Shown here piece by piece: positions 1 to 7,410 of a stretch of DNA of 64,000 bases (the first letter of the stretch is position 1; each line of letters begins with the position of its first letter). Made by a program: the position numbers and the translations under genes. Where the stretch lies: NCBI RefSeq assembly GCF_002260525.1, contig NZ_MRYI01000022.1:1-64000 (forward strand), in the 5' to 3' direction. Below the pieces are notes generated by a model. The model made no database searches and was not told the DNA's origin. It worked only from the letters and a program-made list of their open reading frames with translations. This DNA is from Hahella sp. CCB-MM4. Its GTDB lineage: Bacteria > Pseudomonadota > Gammaproteobacteria > Pseudomonadales > Oleiphilaceae.

Positions 1-65
1 GGTTGTCTGGTCAAAGCAATTGCTTCACGCTTGAACTCTGGACTATATTTTTTGCGTTTGCTCAT
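1..65 (-). CDS. IS3-family transposase OrfA, N-terminal fragment (cut by window edge)
   Basis: The minus strand from 65 to 1 reads MSKRKKYSPEFKREAIALTR and continues past the window edge. This is the usual start of IS3-family OrfA proteins, which supply the helix-turn-helix DNA-binding part of the frameshift-made OrfAB transposase. An AAGGAG-like ribosome site lies just upstream (72-79 on the complement). Only 21 residues are visible, so the IS subgroup and intactness cannot be judged. Confidence 0.75.
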   Translation of the reverse strand, partial: MSKRKKYSPEFKREAIALTRQ

Positions 66-114
66 AAACACTCCTTTGGCACATTGTGCCTCTTTTTAGA
101 AGTGTCCGCAGTCA
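1..114. mobile_element. One end of an IS3-type insertion sequence
   Basis: Between the OrfA start and about position 114 lies a short leader that, read outward-in on the minus strand, begins TGACTGCGGACACTTCT. That TG-starting end fits an IS3-family terminal inverted repeat. The neighbouring small gene is cut exactly here. The exact terminal base and target duplication cannot be confirmed because the other end lies outside the window. Confidence 0.5.
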
Positions 115-309
115 CGGGGTAGAACCCGACTGAGAGAAGTACCATCCAGGATTGATGTTAGCTCCAGCAAAACGAAATTGGGTAGTCACTAGAAATGGTG
201 CATCTAGAAAAGCGAGGTGGATCTGCGAAAGGTCACTTGGCAAGAATCTTCTGAGATGGAAGCGGTAAATTTCACCGTCGATCCAGTCACGAGAGTAAAA
301 CGTACTCAT
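115..309 (-). pseudogene. Small gene of unknown function truncated by the IS
   Basis: An open frame starts at the ATG at 307-309 with a good ribosome site (TAGGAG about 8 nt upstream) and runs 56 codons (MSTFYSRDWIDGEIYRF...) before entering the IS end, where it stops a few codons later. Good initiation plus loss of the 3-prime end at the IS boundary suggests a real gene disrupted by insertion. I do not recognise the protein family. Confidence 0.45.
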
Positions 310-946
310 TGATCAGCTCCTACAGTAGGCACTGAGTTGCCGGGACTCGAAGAATAGAAGGAGAGCTATCTCCTCTATTTTACTATCAGATTCTGTGCTT
401 CTATAAAATAGATGAAATTGCAGCTAAATCAAATAATTTGATGTTTCCCTTTGGTTCGTACAAGGATACTAATAATTGATTACTCCCGTTGCTTTGAAAG
501 CTAATGCGTCAAGACTGATTAAATAATTGATCGATTGCCTGTAGTGGCACTTCAAAAATATCGCCGTTTTTGCTGCTTAGAAGTCTCCAGGCCAAGAAGT
601 ATTTCCGGATACCGGCTGATGTGTGCGGTGACAGTCTCGGGCATGAGTTAATCAAGGCCGGACCGGTGGAGTCCTATGATTGGGGTAAAAAAGGATAGGC
701 GGTCAGCTACCTTGGATAAAATTAAACTGAAATGCTCTGCATTAATAACTACTCTATATATGGATACCCAGACTACAGTAATTTGTAGCACTTTAATTAA
801 GTGGGTATTAAGAGGTCGCCTAATTTGGTGTCCGGAACCATTAGACCACCACGCGAAACATGCAGCCAAGGCTGATAGATTTGATGTTGCGATAAATTCA
901 ATACCGGGCGCGTGCGAGATCACAAAAGGAAAAAGGAGTTTACATT
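310..946. other. Long gap without a supported gene
   Basis: About 640 bases, AT-rich at the left. Overlapping short open frames on both strands (648-923 minus, 676-963 plus) have no convincing ribosome sites and low-complexity composition. No tRNA, repeat or attachment site was recognised. It probably represents decayed mobile DNA upstream of the next gene. Confidence 0.4.
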
Positions 947-1429
947 ATGTTGACCATCATTGAGCAAACTGCTGATAATCTCCTGCAAGAGATTGACATG
1001 AACAACGATATTAGAAATTTAGGTGGGACAGAGAGAATTGTTGGAGATGCCTTTCACGTAATTGTCACTTCGCTCCAAGAAATTAGGAGTACGACTCGTG
1101 TTCCAAATTTTGGAAGGGACGATGCTCATGACCTAATCATCTCAATGCAAACACTTTCCGCAACCTGTGAACTCCTCAGTTACAATCTAGATTTTATTGC
1201 CGCTCGTAATGTTGCTTCACATAACCCTCAGCAAGCGGCAACTCAAACCATCACTTCTGTGAAGAATTGGATCTCAGCCAAGCTTATCCCTTTAATTAAC
1301 GGTATTTGGCAGTCTGTTTGGGCCGTATTAGCAAAATATGTCACCCCCAAAGAGTGGACGGTTTCTGGCGAGCTTGGCACTCCTGTTCTTGGCCTTGCCA
1401 AGGCAACTGTTGGGATTACCTTCGGGTAG
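947..1429 (+). CDS. Hypothetical protein, 160 aa
   Basis: The start ATG at 947 is preceded by AAAAAGGAG with about 8 nt spacing, one of the best ribosome sites in this part of the window, which supports a real gene. The protein is predicted mainly helical over residues 1-130 and ends in a short beta-rich, Gly-containing tail (residues about 138-160, KEWTVSGELGTPVLGLAK...). No signal peptide is seen; residues 108-135 are moderately hydrophobic but interrupted by Lys. I do not recognise the family. It stands alone among mobile-element remnants, so a cargo role is possible but unproven. Confidence 0.6.
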   Translation: MLTIIEQTADNLLQEIDMNNDIRNLGGTERIVGDAFHVIVTSLQEIRSTTRVPNFGRDDAHDLIISMQTLSATCELLSYNLDFIAARNVASHNPQQAATQTITSVKNWISAKLIPLINGIWQSVWAVLAKYVTPKEWTVSGELGTPVLGLAKATVGITFG

Positions 1430-1781
1430 GGGCTACTTTAAGTCTTGGCTTTTCCCAGATGGCTTGACCACCTCATCGTGGATCATCTTGATCTGCAGAG
1501 CTATACCCTTACTGCGAAGTAATTCGTGGAAAGATAAGGAAGAATGGGGGGGAGCTAGAGATTAAGACTTAATAAGCTGCAGCCTGGTCAATAAATAATC
1601 CTTCCGTTCCTTTTAAGCCCGTTTTGTACGGATTCAATGGGAACCTCAAGACGACTCTTATGAGTTGCTACTGTTCTTATTCGTGACCTAAATGCAAATG
1701 GGATATCTCAACTTCGTCTTATGATCAACTAATCGCCTTCGGGTTGAAGATCTAAGCACTTATGCTTTCCTGGGAGTTCAT
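1430..1781. other. Intergenic gap, nothing identified
   Basis: About 350 bases with no gene, repeat or RNA that I can support. A 75-codon open frame crossing 1338-1565 overlaps the end of the previous gene in another frame and lacks a ribosome site. No clear terminator was found. Confidence 0.35.
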
Positions 1782-2018
1782 ATGACCATCAAAATAGTTT
1801 TCCATCCCACAGACGACCAAGACGAAACGATTAGAAACCTAATCGAAAGTGGGCTATATCGCGATGAAAGCGACGTTCTCAGTGAAGCATTGCAGCTTTT
1901 GAAAGACAAACATGCAACGCTACGTAATCTGATTATGGAAGGTGAAAATAGCGGAGAGCCTATAGATTGGTCTGCTGAGGTTTTTCTTCAGAAAGTTGGT
2001 TCTGGCAAAGACTCCTGA
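1782..2018 (+). CDS. ParD-like antitoxin (ribbon-helix-helix), without a partner toxin
   Basis: The 78-aa protein has the ParD layout: a short N-terminal beta strand (residues 1-8), then two helices (DQDETIRNLIESGLYRDESDVLSEALQLL) matching the ribbon-helix-helix DNA-binding fold with the typical GxYxxxSDVxxEALxLL signature, and a C-terminal toxin-binding tail ending in DWSAEVFLQK. In this family the antitoxin is normally followed within a few bases by parE. Here no ParE-like frame follows. Only a 20-codon TTG-started frame (2068-2130) with a strong AAGGAGGGG leader is present, possibly a remnant. Toxin loss, solitary antitoxin, or diversion to plain regulation are all possible. Confidence 0.75.
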   Translation: MTIKIVFHPTDDQDETIRNLIESGLYRDESDVLSEALQLLKDKHATLRNLIMEGENSGEPIDWSAEVFLQKVGSGKDS

Positions 2019-2331
2019 TTGCAATACCTTTTAGCTAAGGGGGGGAGATAAAAAAGGAGGGGAGTCCTTGAACAGGATAGCAGTTGGCGCAGACAATTTC
2101 GGCAAAGCTAGCTTAAACCAGCAGAAATGATTTATTGAGCAATTGATACGTGGCAATAGTGTCAGCCGATGGTCATGACGGCCACTGCTGGCTTAAGGTT
2201 CGCCGGGCTAACCGCCATTTTTCCGACCATTGTGTAAATCCCCCGTGTACAATGGTCCTGTGTCGTTGCCGATTTTCAGAATCTGCAGCGACAAACAGAT
2301 TTTTGACCTATCCCTAATTGGTAGGGCCACT
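2019..2331. other. Gap between antitoxin and recombinase
   Basis: Contains a near-consensus Shine-Dalgarno run (AAAAGGAGGGGAG, about 2053-2065) in front of a 20-codon frame and no toxin gene. The recombinase frame is open from 2230 (TTG), but that upstream part lacks a ribosome site. Confidence 0.35.
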
Positions 2332-3624
2332 ATGGAAACGCTCCGACCTCTGATCGATATTTCGGGCGGTACTGCCCGCTACCTGGTGGAATTACCATGC
2401 TTTAAACCCGGGCATAACCTTTCTCCTCAGAACGGCTTGCATGCAAGCAACGATTGGGATGCTTTGCTTAAATTTCTGAACCTAGATGGGCATTCTGCGA
2501 GCACGCTCCGTTCTTATTCGACCGCATTGGAGCAGTTATCCCTGTGGATTATTCTGGTACGACAGGTGCCGTTATCCGGCTTAACAAGGGCCGACTTAGC
2601 GGCATACTACGAGTTCATCAGTTCACCCCCAGAGCATTGGGCGGGTCCCCCTAGAAAGAAATTCAATAAGGATGGATCTATTAATGCAGCATGGCGACCT
2701 TTCCAATTGCCTGCCACAGGTAAGATTGGCATGGCCTCTGGGACCATTAAACGTGTACAGAGAATTCTTAAGGCTTTCTATGCCTATATGGTTGATGAAG
2801 GTTATCTTCTGGGTAGTCCGTACGTAGCTCCCTCCATTAGGGGGATTCGTTCTCCGCCCCCCAAAAAGAAATCGAACGTTCGATTTCTGGGAGAGCGTGA
2901 TACGCTCTTTATTGAAAAGACACTGCGTGATTCATTGTATGACGCTAAACGATTAAGAAACAAACGATCCTATTTTAAGGCCCTCAGGTGCTACTTTGTT
3001 TTTGAACTTTTTCTGCACACAGGGCTGCGTATATCCGAGGCTGTAACTTGCAGAATGGGTGATATTAATGTCAATAGGGTTGGCAAAAACCGGGTATTTT
3101 CCATGGAAGTATTCGAGAGAGGCCTTGTCTACGGGAACACACGTAAAGTATCGCTAAGTGAAAGTTTCATCCAAATTCTGAAAGAGTTCCGAGTTGGCCT
3201 GAACGAGGTTGTCTCGTCCTCTGATTGGCAACTGATGGCACCCATGCCCACCTATGGTGATCCGATGCCCCTAATACCCACCATCTCGGGGAGGAAGCCC
3301 GTTACTGCTCGCCAAATTAGTACGATATTCAACGAAATCCGGCAGACTTGTGTGGAAACTATTGATCGTCTTAACGAAGAGAGGCTCAGCGAAGATCAGC
3401 AGCACGAACTCAGGCAAATGCGTTCAACGCTTAGCCGTTTTACCTGCCACTGGGTGCGGCACACTTATGCCACAAGACTGTTGCTGCACACTGGAAACGT
3501 CCCATTCATTCAGGAGCAACTCGGCTATGCTATCCCCACGACAGTTCAAGTTATCTTCAATACGATGAAAAAACTAGGGGATGGGGATCAGGCTGACATG
3601 CGAACGACTCCCCGGGAAAAGTGA
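2332..3624 (+). CDS. Tyrosine recombinase lacking its catalytic tyrosine (probably inactive)
   Basis: Residues about 50-150 look like the SAM-like core-binding domain and about 190-410 like the catalytic domain. The first Arg is present in the box HTGLRISEAV and the HxxR box is present as CHWVRHTYATRLL. The last catalytic segment, normally LGHxxxxTTxxY, reads LGYAIPTTVQVIF: the box His is replaced by Tyr and the nucleophile Tyr by Phe (codon TTC at 3559-3561 region), and no other Tyr follows. The frame is open from a TTG at 2230, but ATG 2332 gives a normal N-terminus. This looks like a dead or regulatory recombinase from a lost element; a sequencing error cannot be excluded for a single codon but two positions differ. 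Confidence 0.75.
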   Translation: METLRPLIDISGGTARYLVELPCFKPGHNLSPQNGLHASNDWDALLKFLNLDGHSASTLRSYSTALEQLSLWIILVRQVPLSGLTRADLAAYYEFISSPPEHWAGPPRKKFNKDGSINAAWRPFQLPATGKIGMASGTIKRVQRILKAFYAYMVDEGYLLGSPYVAPSIRGIRSPPPKKKSNVRFLGERDTLFIEKTLRDSLYDAKRLRNKRSYFKALRCYFVFELFLHTGLRISEAVTCRMGDINVNRVGKNRVFSMEVFERGLVYGNTRKVSLSESFIQILKEFRVGLNEVVSSSDWQLMAPMPTYGDPMPLIPTISGRKPVTARQISTIFNEIRQTCVETIDRLNEERLSEDQQHELRQMRSTLSRFTCHWVRHTYATRLLLHTGNVPFIQEQLGYAIPTTVQVIFNTMKKLGDGDQADMRTTPREK

Positions 3625-3848
3625 GCCAATGAAGTGGCCACTAAGTATGCGCAGAAAGATTTTGCATAGGGCTAAAAAAGCGCAATTGAATAAATTGTGA
3701 CAAGCGTGAATGTAACTCCAGGAACTTTTCAAAATTCCAACTCGCGGGACATATCGACATAAGCCATGCCGAAATAATTCGAGGTAAAACAAATCTTGAT
3801 CCAGATAGGAAGTTTAAGCAAAGGCTAGGAGAGAATGTTTACATTGGT

Positions 3849-4133
3849 GTGTTACGAGCTGCGAAATGTAAAAGCGAACGTGATAGCGCTTGGAGCAATC
3901 TTAGAACTATGATCTGTGGCGGTGGGTCTCGTTCGGCCTTTTACTATGAATTTATTCAAGGCATATCTGAACAGTCCTGCTTCAAGCTGCAGATTGAAGT
4001 ACTTGAGAAGCCCAATAATCTTGATGCACCTGGTCTACCATCGGCCGAATATAATCGTCATTTTGTAGCCTATGGGCTTGCCCAGGGAACCCAATGGGAC
4101 TGTAAGTGGCCGGAGAACTTGGACGAGATTTAA
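3849..4133 (+). CDS. Hypothetical fragment, likely remnant of a larger gene
   Basis: The frame is open without a stop from about 3690 to 4133 but has no ATG in its first half. The listed start is a GTG at 3849 without a ribosome site. Upstream in-frame codons read sensibly (GHIDISHAEIIRGKTNLDP...), which suggests the real N-terminus has been lost. The family is not recognised. Given its place between two tyrosine recombinases it is most likely decayed mobile-element cargo. Confidence 0.3.
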   Translation: MLRAAKCKSERDSAWSNLRTMICGGGSRSAFYYEFIQGISEQSCFKLQIEVLEKPNNLDAPGLPSAEYNRHFVAYGLAQGTQWDCKWPENLDEI

Positions 4134-4391
4134 AATACCAAAAAAGATAATAATGTAGAAGGCTTTGTTTCGAAGGATATGGTGTAAACAGCATTGAGAG
4201 AATTTATCTATATCCAGTATTTTTTAGTTGTGGTCATTGAGTCTGGGACCAAATTTCCGACCTCATAAAATTAATATTCCTTGCCAAATCAGAGCTTGAT
4301 CAGACGCTCAATTGCTTTTATGAAAATGGCTTTATTGGAATCGCAGATAAATATTATAAAAATTCTTTGTCGGACAGTTATGCTGCAATAG

Positions 4392-5201
4392 CTATTCAGG
4401 ACTGTTTATCTTGTGGCGGGAGAGGTTTTTCAATGCTTCAGAAATAACCTCTTCCGGCGGCTCATCATAAATGACTGTCGTGGATGGGTTCTTATGACCG
4501 GCAATCTTCTGAGCGACCTTCAGAGACTTGCCCTGACTATGAATCACATCAGTAATGAGTGAGCGCCTTCCTGAATGGCTCGAGGCCTTCTCGATCCCGG
4601 TCCAACCACGCAGCATTAGGGCCATATGCTCCTGGAGAGTATTCGGCGAATAGGGGCCACCTTTCTGCGTGATGAAAAGGGGATCCGAAGGTTTCAGCGA
4701 CGGATTCTTATCTAGACGGAGCTGCAGATAGACATTCAAGGCGCTCCTCAGGTCGGGATCCACCATGGGCAAGTCGCGTGAATGACCTGATCGCTTTTCA
4801 ACGGGTGGATAGAAGTCCTCCGGATGGATCTCGGCACCGGCCTTTACCAAGGCTTCAATCTGACGCACTGTCTGGGCAAACTGGTCGACCGAGAAGCGGA
4901 CACTACGGCGCTTGTATATAGATCTGGAGCGCCCAGTGGCATTTGCACCTTTGGTAATGGCAGCCGGCAGTGCCATGATGTCATACAACTGGAAAGTCTG
5001 ATTGGCTTGACCAGGCGGGCCGGAAAGCTTGGCCACTTCCTTAATTTGCAACAGAGCAATCTCTTGAGCTCGCAAGCCCAACTTGAAACTGATCTGCATG
5101 ATGGCGATGTTTTTTTCCGGGTGGCGGTGACTGCGGATGGCATCGAAAAGTTGTTGCATCTGGTCTGGGGACAGCACCCGAGCTTGTCCGACTTTGGCCA
5201 T
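4392..5201 (-). CDS. Tyrosine-type site-specific recombinase/integrase, short form
   Basis: All catalytic positions can be read: Arg in LGLRAQEI (residues about 40-47), a beta-hairpin Lys/Arg region at RDLPMVD, the HxxR box in HSGRRSL (about 208-214), and GHKNPSTTVIY with the nucleophile Tyr near residue 247. At 269 aa it lacks the N-terminal arm-binding domain of large phage integrases and resembles short integrases of small mobile elements and remnants. An inverted repeat lies just upstream of its start. It faces away from the filamentous prophages, which need no integrase of their own because they use host XerCD. No attachment-site pair for this enzyme was identified. Confidence 0.85.
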   Translation of the reverse strand: MAKVGQARVLSPDQMQQLFDAIRSHRHPEKNIAIMQISFKLGLRAQEIALLQIKEVAKLSGPPGQANQTFQLYDIMALPAAITKGANATGRSRSIYKRRSVRFSVDQFAQTVRQIEALVKAGAEIHPEDFYPPVEKRSGHSRDLPMVDPDLRSALNVYLQLRLDKNPSLKPSDPLFITQKGGPYSPNTLQEHMALMLRGWTGIEKASSHSGRRSLITDVIHSQGKSLKVAQKIAGHKNPSTTVIYDEPPEEVISEALKNLSRHKINSPE

Positions 5202-5215
5202 AGGGGAGCACTCTA

Positions 5216-5250
5216 AATAATCCGTAATAATGCCATTTTAACGGATTATT
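5216..5250. promoter_or_regulatory. 10-bp inverted repeat upstream of the integrase
   Basis: AATAATCCGT (5216-5225) and ACGGATTATT (5241-5250) are perfect inverted arms separated by 15 nt, placed 15 bases ahead of the integrase start codon. This spacing suits an operator or a recombinase-binding core site. The choice between the two cannot be made from sequence alone. Confidence 0.45.
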
Positions 5251-5637
5251 GAGGATTATCTAGCTTAGCATGTAACAACTCCCAACCAGTAAGCTCATAT
5301 TGTAAATAATGTAGCTCCCAATCATGAATTCTCTGAGGCACCAGGTAGATAAGCAACGTTGAGAAATTCGAGAAACCATCTCCGCACTAAAATTTCTCCG
5401 ACAGGATGAGCAAGTACTAGGTGCATCCTTAATCAGAAAGTAGTTCGAACTTTGTCACTATCACTACCGAGCATGCTGGGTAGGTTTAAGACGTCCGCCA
5501 AAAATATCAAATGAAGGAGGCAGAGCGAAGCAAATTTCATCCATATAGACGGTATTAATCGCGTGAGGCCGTCATAAAATGCCTAACCATGCGAGGTTAT
5601 CGATTACACGAGTCCTTTGAAAACAGACTGGTCGGGG
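5251..5637. other. Gap without a supported gene
   Basis: About 390 bases between the integrase leader and a set of direct repeats. No open frame above 60 codons and no RNA gene were recognised. Probably debris of the element that carried the integrase. Confidence 0.35.
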
Positions 5638-5699
5638 AATTAAGTACTTTAGTTGGAAATTAAGCACTTTAGTTGGCGAAAATTAAGTACTTTAGTTGG
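5638..5699. repeat. Three 19-bp direct repeats, IS21-type end remnant
   Basis: AATTAAGTACTTTAGTTGG occurs at 5638-5656, with one change (GC for GT) at 5658-5676, and again at 5681-5699, with centre spacings of 20 and 23 bp. Ends of IS21-family elements carry several direct copies of a motif of about this length and spacing that bind the IstA transposase. No istA/istB gene is nearby, so this is at most a solitary end. The assignment is by pattern only. Confidence 0.4.
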
Positions 5700-5741
5700 G
5701 CGTCCAGTAACGGTACCGGATTTCACGCACACTCACATAAG

Positions 5742-5895
5742 ACTTCGCATAATGGACACGTTGATGTTCACCCAATGAAAGGCGGCAAAATTTTCAAGTG
5801 CCGCCTGAAATGTCGCGGCGACTGAAAGGAGATCCCGAGCCGGGATAATATCCCAGCCCGGCGAGGAATTTGCACATAACGTATATTATGCGGGC
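5742..5895 (+). other. Xer attachment region: inverted dif-like arms around a structured spacer (element 1)
   Basis: The left arm is ACTTCGCATAA (5742-5752), identical to the XerC arm of the dif site at 20372. The right arm (5868-5895), read on the minus strand, gives CCCGCATAA, spacer TATACG, then TTATGTGCAAAT, a near-complete dif in the opposite orientation. In single strand the two arms can pair (CGCATAAT with ATTATGCG, then ACGTT with AACGT). Between them lie two hairpins (5780-5806 with AGGCGGCA arms; 5839-5862 with GCCGGG arms). This is the arrangement known for the folded plus-strand attP of CTXphi. Confidence 0.65.
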
Positions 5896-6031
5896 TTGAC
5901 AGCGGAGCTGTCGAAGCCAGGAAGTTAGCCCTCCTTCAGGGGTGCGTTACCTCGTAACCCTTCGCTCCATTCCGGACGGGTTACGCCATAACCTTTTTTG
6001 ATTCGACGATATTTCGTGACACTTCGCATAA
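5753..6031 (+). mobile_element. 279-bp geneless Xer-integrated mini-element
   Basis: It is bounded by two XerC half-sites (5742-5752 and 6021-6031), so it occupies one unit of the tandem array. Its first 180 bases match the start of the second prophage (12550-12723) with scattered differences. The remainder carries a hairpin (CGTAACCC with GGGTTACG, about 5953-5985) and a T-run but no gene. It looks like a deletion derivative or satellite that keeps only the attachment region. Confidence 0.55.
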
Positions 6032-6048
6032 AGATATTGCGATAGTTT
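6021..6048 (+). other. XerC half-site at the left junction of prophage 1
   Basis: ACTTCGCATAA (6021-6031) is followed by AGATAT and a sequence that no longer matches the XerD arm. This is the expected scar when a phage genome is inserted next to the XerC arm of dif. Unlike the other two junctions, I see no inverted dif-like partner downstream, so this phage may use a single dif-like attP. Confidence 0.6.
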
Positions 6049-6090
6049 TGCTTTGTGATAGGGTTATGTTGCTCAGTACGATTTATGAGC

Positions 6091-6119
6091 AAAAAAAACC
6101 CCACGCAAATGCGCAGGGT
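6091..6119 (-). terminator. Hairpin with leftward T-run
   Basis: ACCC and CGCA pair with TGCG and GGGT around a two-base loop. Eight A residues precede the stem on the plus strand, giving a T-run for leftward transcription. It may insulate the array junction. Confidence 0.45.
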
Positions 6120-6272
6120 CTTCGCGGTCACTGACTGTTGAATCTTGGCGGATCTCAGTCAGTTGGCTATTCAAAAACCCAGGAGGGCTTTTGTGTATAG
6201 TTGCAACTAACTTAGTACAGCGAGATTTAAAAGTAAACAAAAGGTTGATAACCATAGGTTAACAACAAATAG

Positions 6273-6320
6273 TTGAAATTGATTGATAGCAGCTAATTGA
6301 AATTGATTGGTGGCAGTTAA
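6273..6320 (+). repeat. Two tandem 24-bp repeats
   Basis: TTGAAATTGATTGATAGCAG plus CTAA (6273-6296) is followed directly by a copy with three changes (6297-6320). It lies about 70 bases ahead of the small gene at 6390 and could be a paired binding site for a regulator or replication protein. Confidence 0.5.
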
Positions 6321-6389
6321 TTAAAATTTCCGTACAAGTCGGTAGCGATTTCTCAGACGCCCCCCCTGTCTTCTATAGGAGTTTATCTT

Positions 6390-6503
6390 ATGAAGGCAGA
6401 AAATATTGAATTTGAATTAGTTTTTGTTCGTTCATATGCTCGCATTCGGTTTGGCAAGGAAGAGCATGTCCGAGAGCATTATCGGTCTTTTCCTGGAGAC
6501 TAA
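6390..6503 (+). CDS. 37-aa accessory protein of prophage 1
   Basis: ATG at 6390 follows ATAGGAG with 8 nt spacing, and the frame ends at 6503 just before a strong terminator (6526-6548), so the unit has its own leader and end. The product (MKAENIEFELVFVRSYARIR...) is charged and soluble-looking with no membrane segment. I do not recognise it. It occupies the place where related phages carry cargo, and prophage 2 has different genes there. Confidence 0.5.
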   Translation: MKAENIEFELVFVRSYARIRFGKEEHVREHYRSFPGD

Positions 6504-6525
6504 AAGGGTGATTAAGTAATTTATT

Positions 6526-6548
6526 GGCGGCCCTTGGCCGCCTTTTTT
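6526..6548 (+). terminator. Rho-independent terminator
   Basis: GGCGGCC and GGCCGCC form a perfect 7-bp stem with a CTT loop, followed by six T residues. It closes the small accessory unit. Confidence 0.8.
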
Positions 6549-6590
6549 GCGCGTAAATATAGCGACATGGCCGTTTAATCGGCCATCATA

Positions 6591-6922
6591 GGCGGCCTCG
6601 GGTTCCTGGGGCCGCTGTTGTTCGGTCCGCCGAAAGCAGAGCCCGCCAGGGCGACTCCCAACTGATGAGACCACCGAGGTGCGGACGCCCGTCCGCCTTA
6701 TAGGCTTCCGCGTAGCGGGTCACCGCGGCGAAGCGCGGATCTTGGTTGGTCGCCCCGTTAGTAATACGGGGGGAAACTCTCGTTCCACTCCAAACCCAGC
6801 ATACTCCACGAAACAAGATCGACTGACTCTCACGAAGTGCGGGGCAGTTGGTCTTTGCTGGGTCAAAAAAATCCGACCGAAGGGAGGTGAAACGACGTTT
6901 AGTGTCGCTCCAAAATGTATGA
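6591..6922. other. Conserved structured intergenic region of prophage 1 (candidate origin/packaging region)
   Basis: About 330 bases shared with prophage 2 and rich in hairpins: GCGGAC with GTCCGC (6682-6697), a CCGCG/CGCGG stem with an inner GCGG/CCGC stem (about 6709-6739), and CCCCGT with ACGGGG around TAGTAAT (about 6753-6771). Filamentous phages keep their strand origins and packaging hairpin in such an intergenic region beside the replication genes, so that role is inferred. A minus-strand open frame that is continuous in prophage 2 is broken by two single-base indels here, which argues against a conserved protein in this copy. Confidence 0.45.
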
Positions 6923-7279
6923 TTAGATCTCTCTGAGGTACTTGGTCTGGCAGTACATTAGCCCAGATCTGAGCATCTCTTTTAGGAACTCTTTGTCATC
7001 GCTTGGAAGCTTCTTTATCTCAGATAACATGACTTTAAATTGGTCGTCTGCATCAATCTCGTTCTCGGCAAACAACAACTCATCAGCAGTACACCCCAGT
7101 GCAATAACCAGTCTCTTGATGGACACAGCTTTAGGATCGCTACCATGCTCAATCTTGGTGATAGCTCCCTCGGTTAGCCCGGCCTCATCGGCCAGCTTTT
7201 TACGTGACCAGCCTTTGGCTGCTCTTATCCGTTGTAAATTCTCTGCAAGCGTCATGTTCTGATCATCATCTTTAGTCAT
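6923..7279 (-). CDS. XRE-family repressor of prophage 1 (RstR-like role)
   Basis: Residues 9-65 form a Cro/CI-type helix-turn-helix (LAENLQRIRAAKGWSRKKLA, then DEAGLTEGAITKIEHG). Residues 66-118 are a helical tail likely used for dimerisation. The start at 7279 has a GAGGTGA ribosome site. It is transcribed away from the replication gene, with three repeated boxes in between, the layout of the RstR/RstA switch in CTXphi. It most likely represses the rightward replication promoter and sets immunity. The identical protein is encoded at 14756. Confidence 0.88.
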   Translation of the reverse strand: MTKDDDQNMTLAENLQRIRAAKGWSRKKLADEAGLTEGAITKIEHGSDPKAVSIKRLVIALGCTADELLFAENEIDADDQFKVMLSEIKKLPSDDKEFLKEMLRSGLMYCQTKYLREI

Positions 7280-7319
7280 GGGAATTACTCACCTCAGTAA
7301 ATGATAAGGGGTGTTTTTT

Positions 7320-7372
7320 TATACTGCAGTGTTGACATATACTGTAGTAGTAAACAAAAATATACCGCAGTA
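7320..7372. promoter_or_regulatory. Three operator-like boxes and TTGACA elements between repressor and rep
   Basis: Boxes of the form TATACYGYAGTA lie at 7320-7330, 7338-7349 and 7361-7372, spaced about 18 and 23 bp, with the dyad TACTGYAGTA at their core. TTGACA occurs at 7332-7337 and 7376-7381 and could be -35 elements for rightward promoters. This matches a repressor-controlled divergent switch; binding by the adjacent XRE protein is inferred. Confidence 0.65.
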
Positions 7373-7410
7373 GTGTTGACAGGATTCTGGATAACGCTGC
7401 TAAAGGCAAT

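Noticed and set aside
648-963. Overlapping frames on both strands at 648-923 and 676-963 as genes
   Set aside because: No ribosome sites, mutually exclusive, and composition unlike coding sequence.
6273-6320. Tandem 24-bp repeats as a CRISPR fragment
   Set aside because: Only two adjoining copies with no spacer and no cas genes.
6591-6922. Retron or other reverse-transcribed RNA
   Set aside because: Hairpins are present but there is no reverse transcriptase gene; the phage-origin explanation is simpler.
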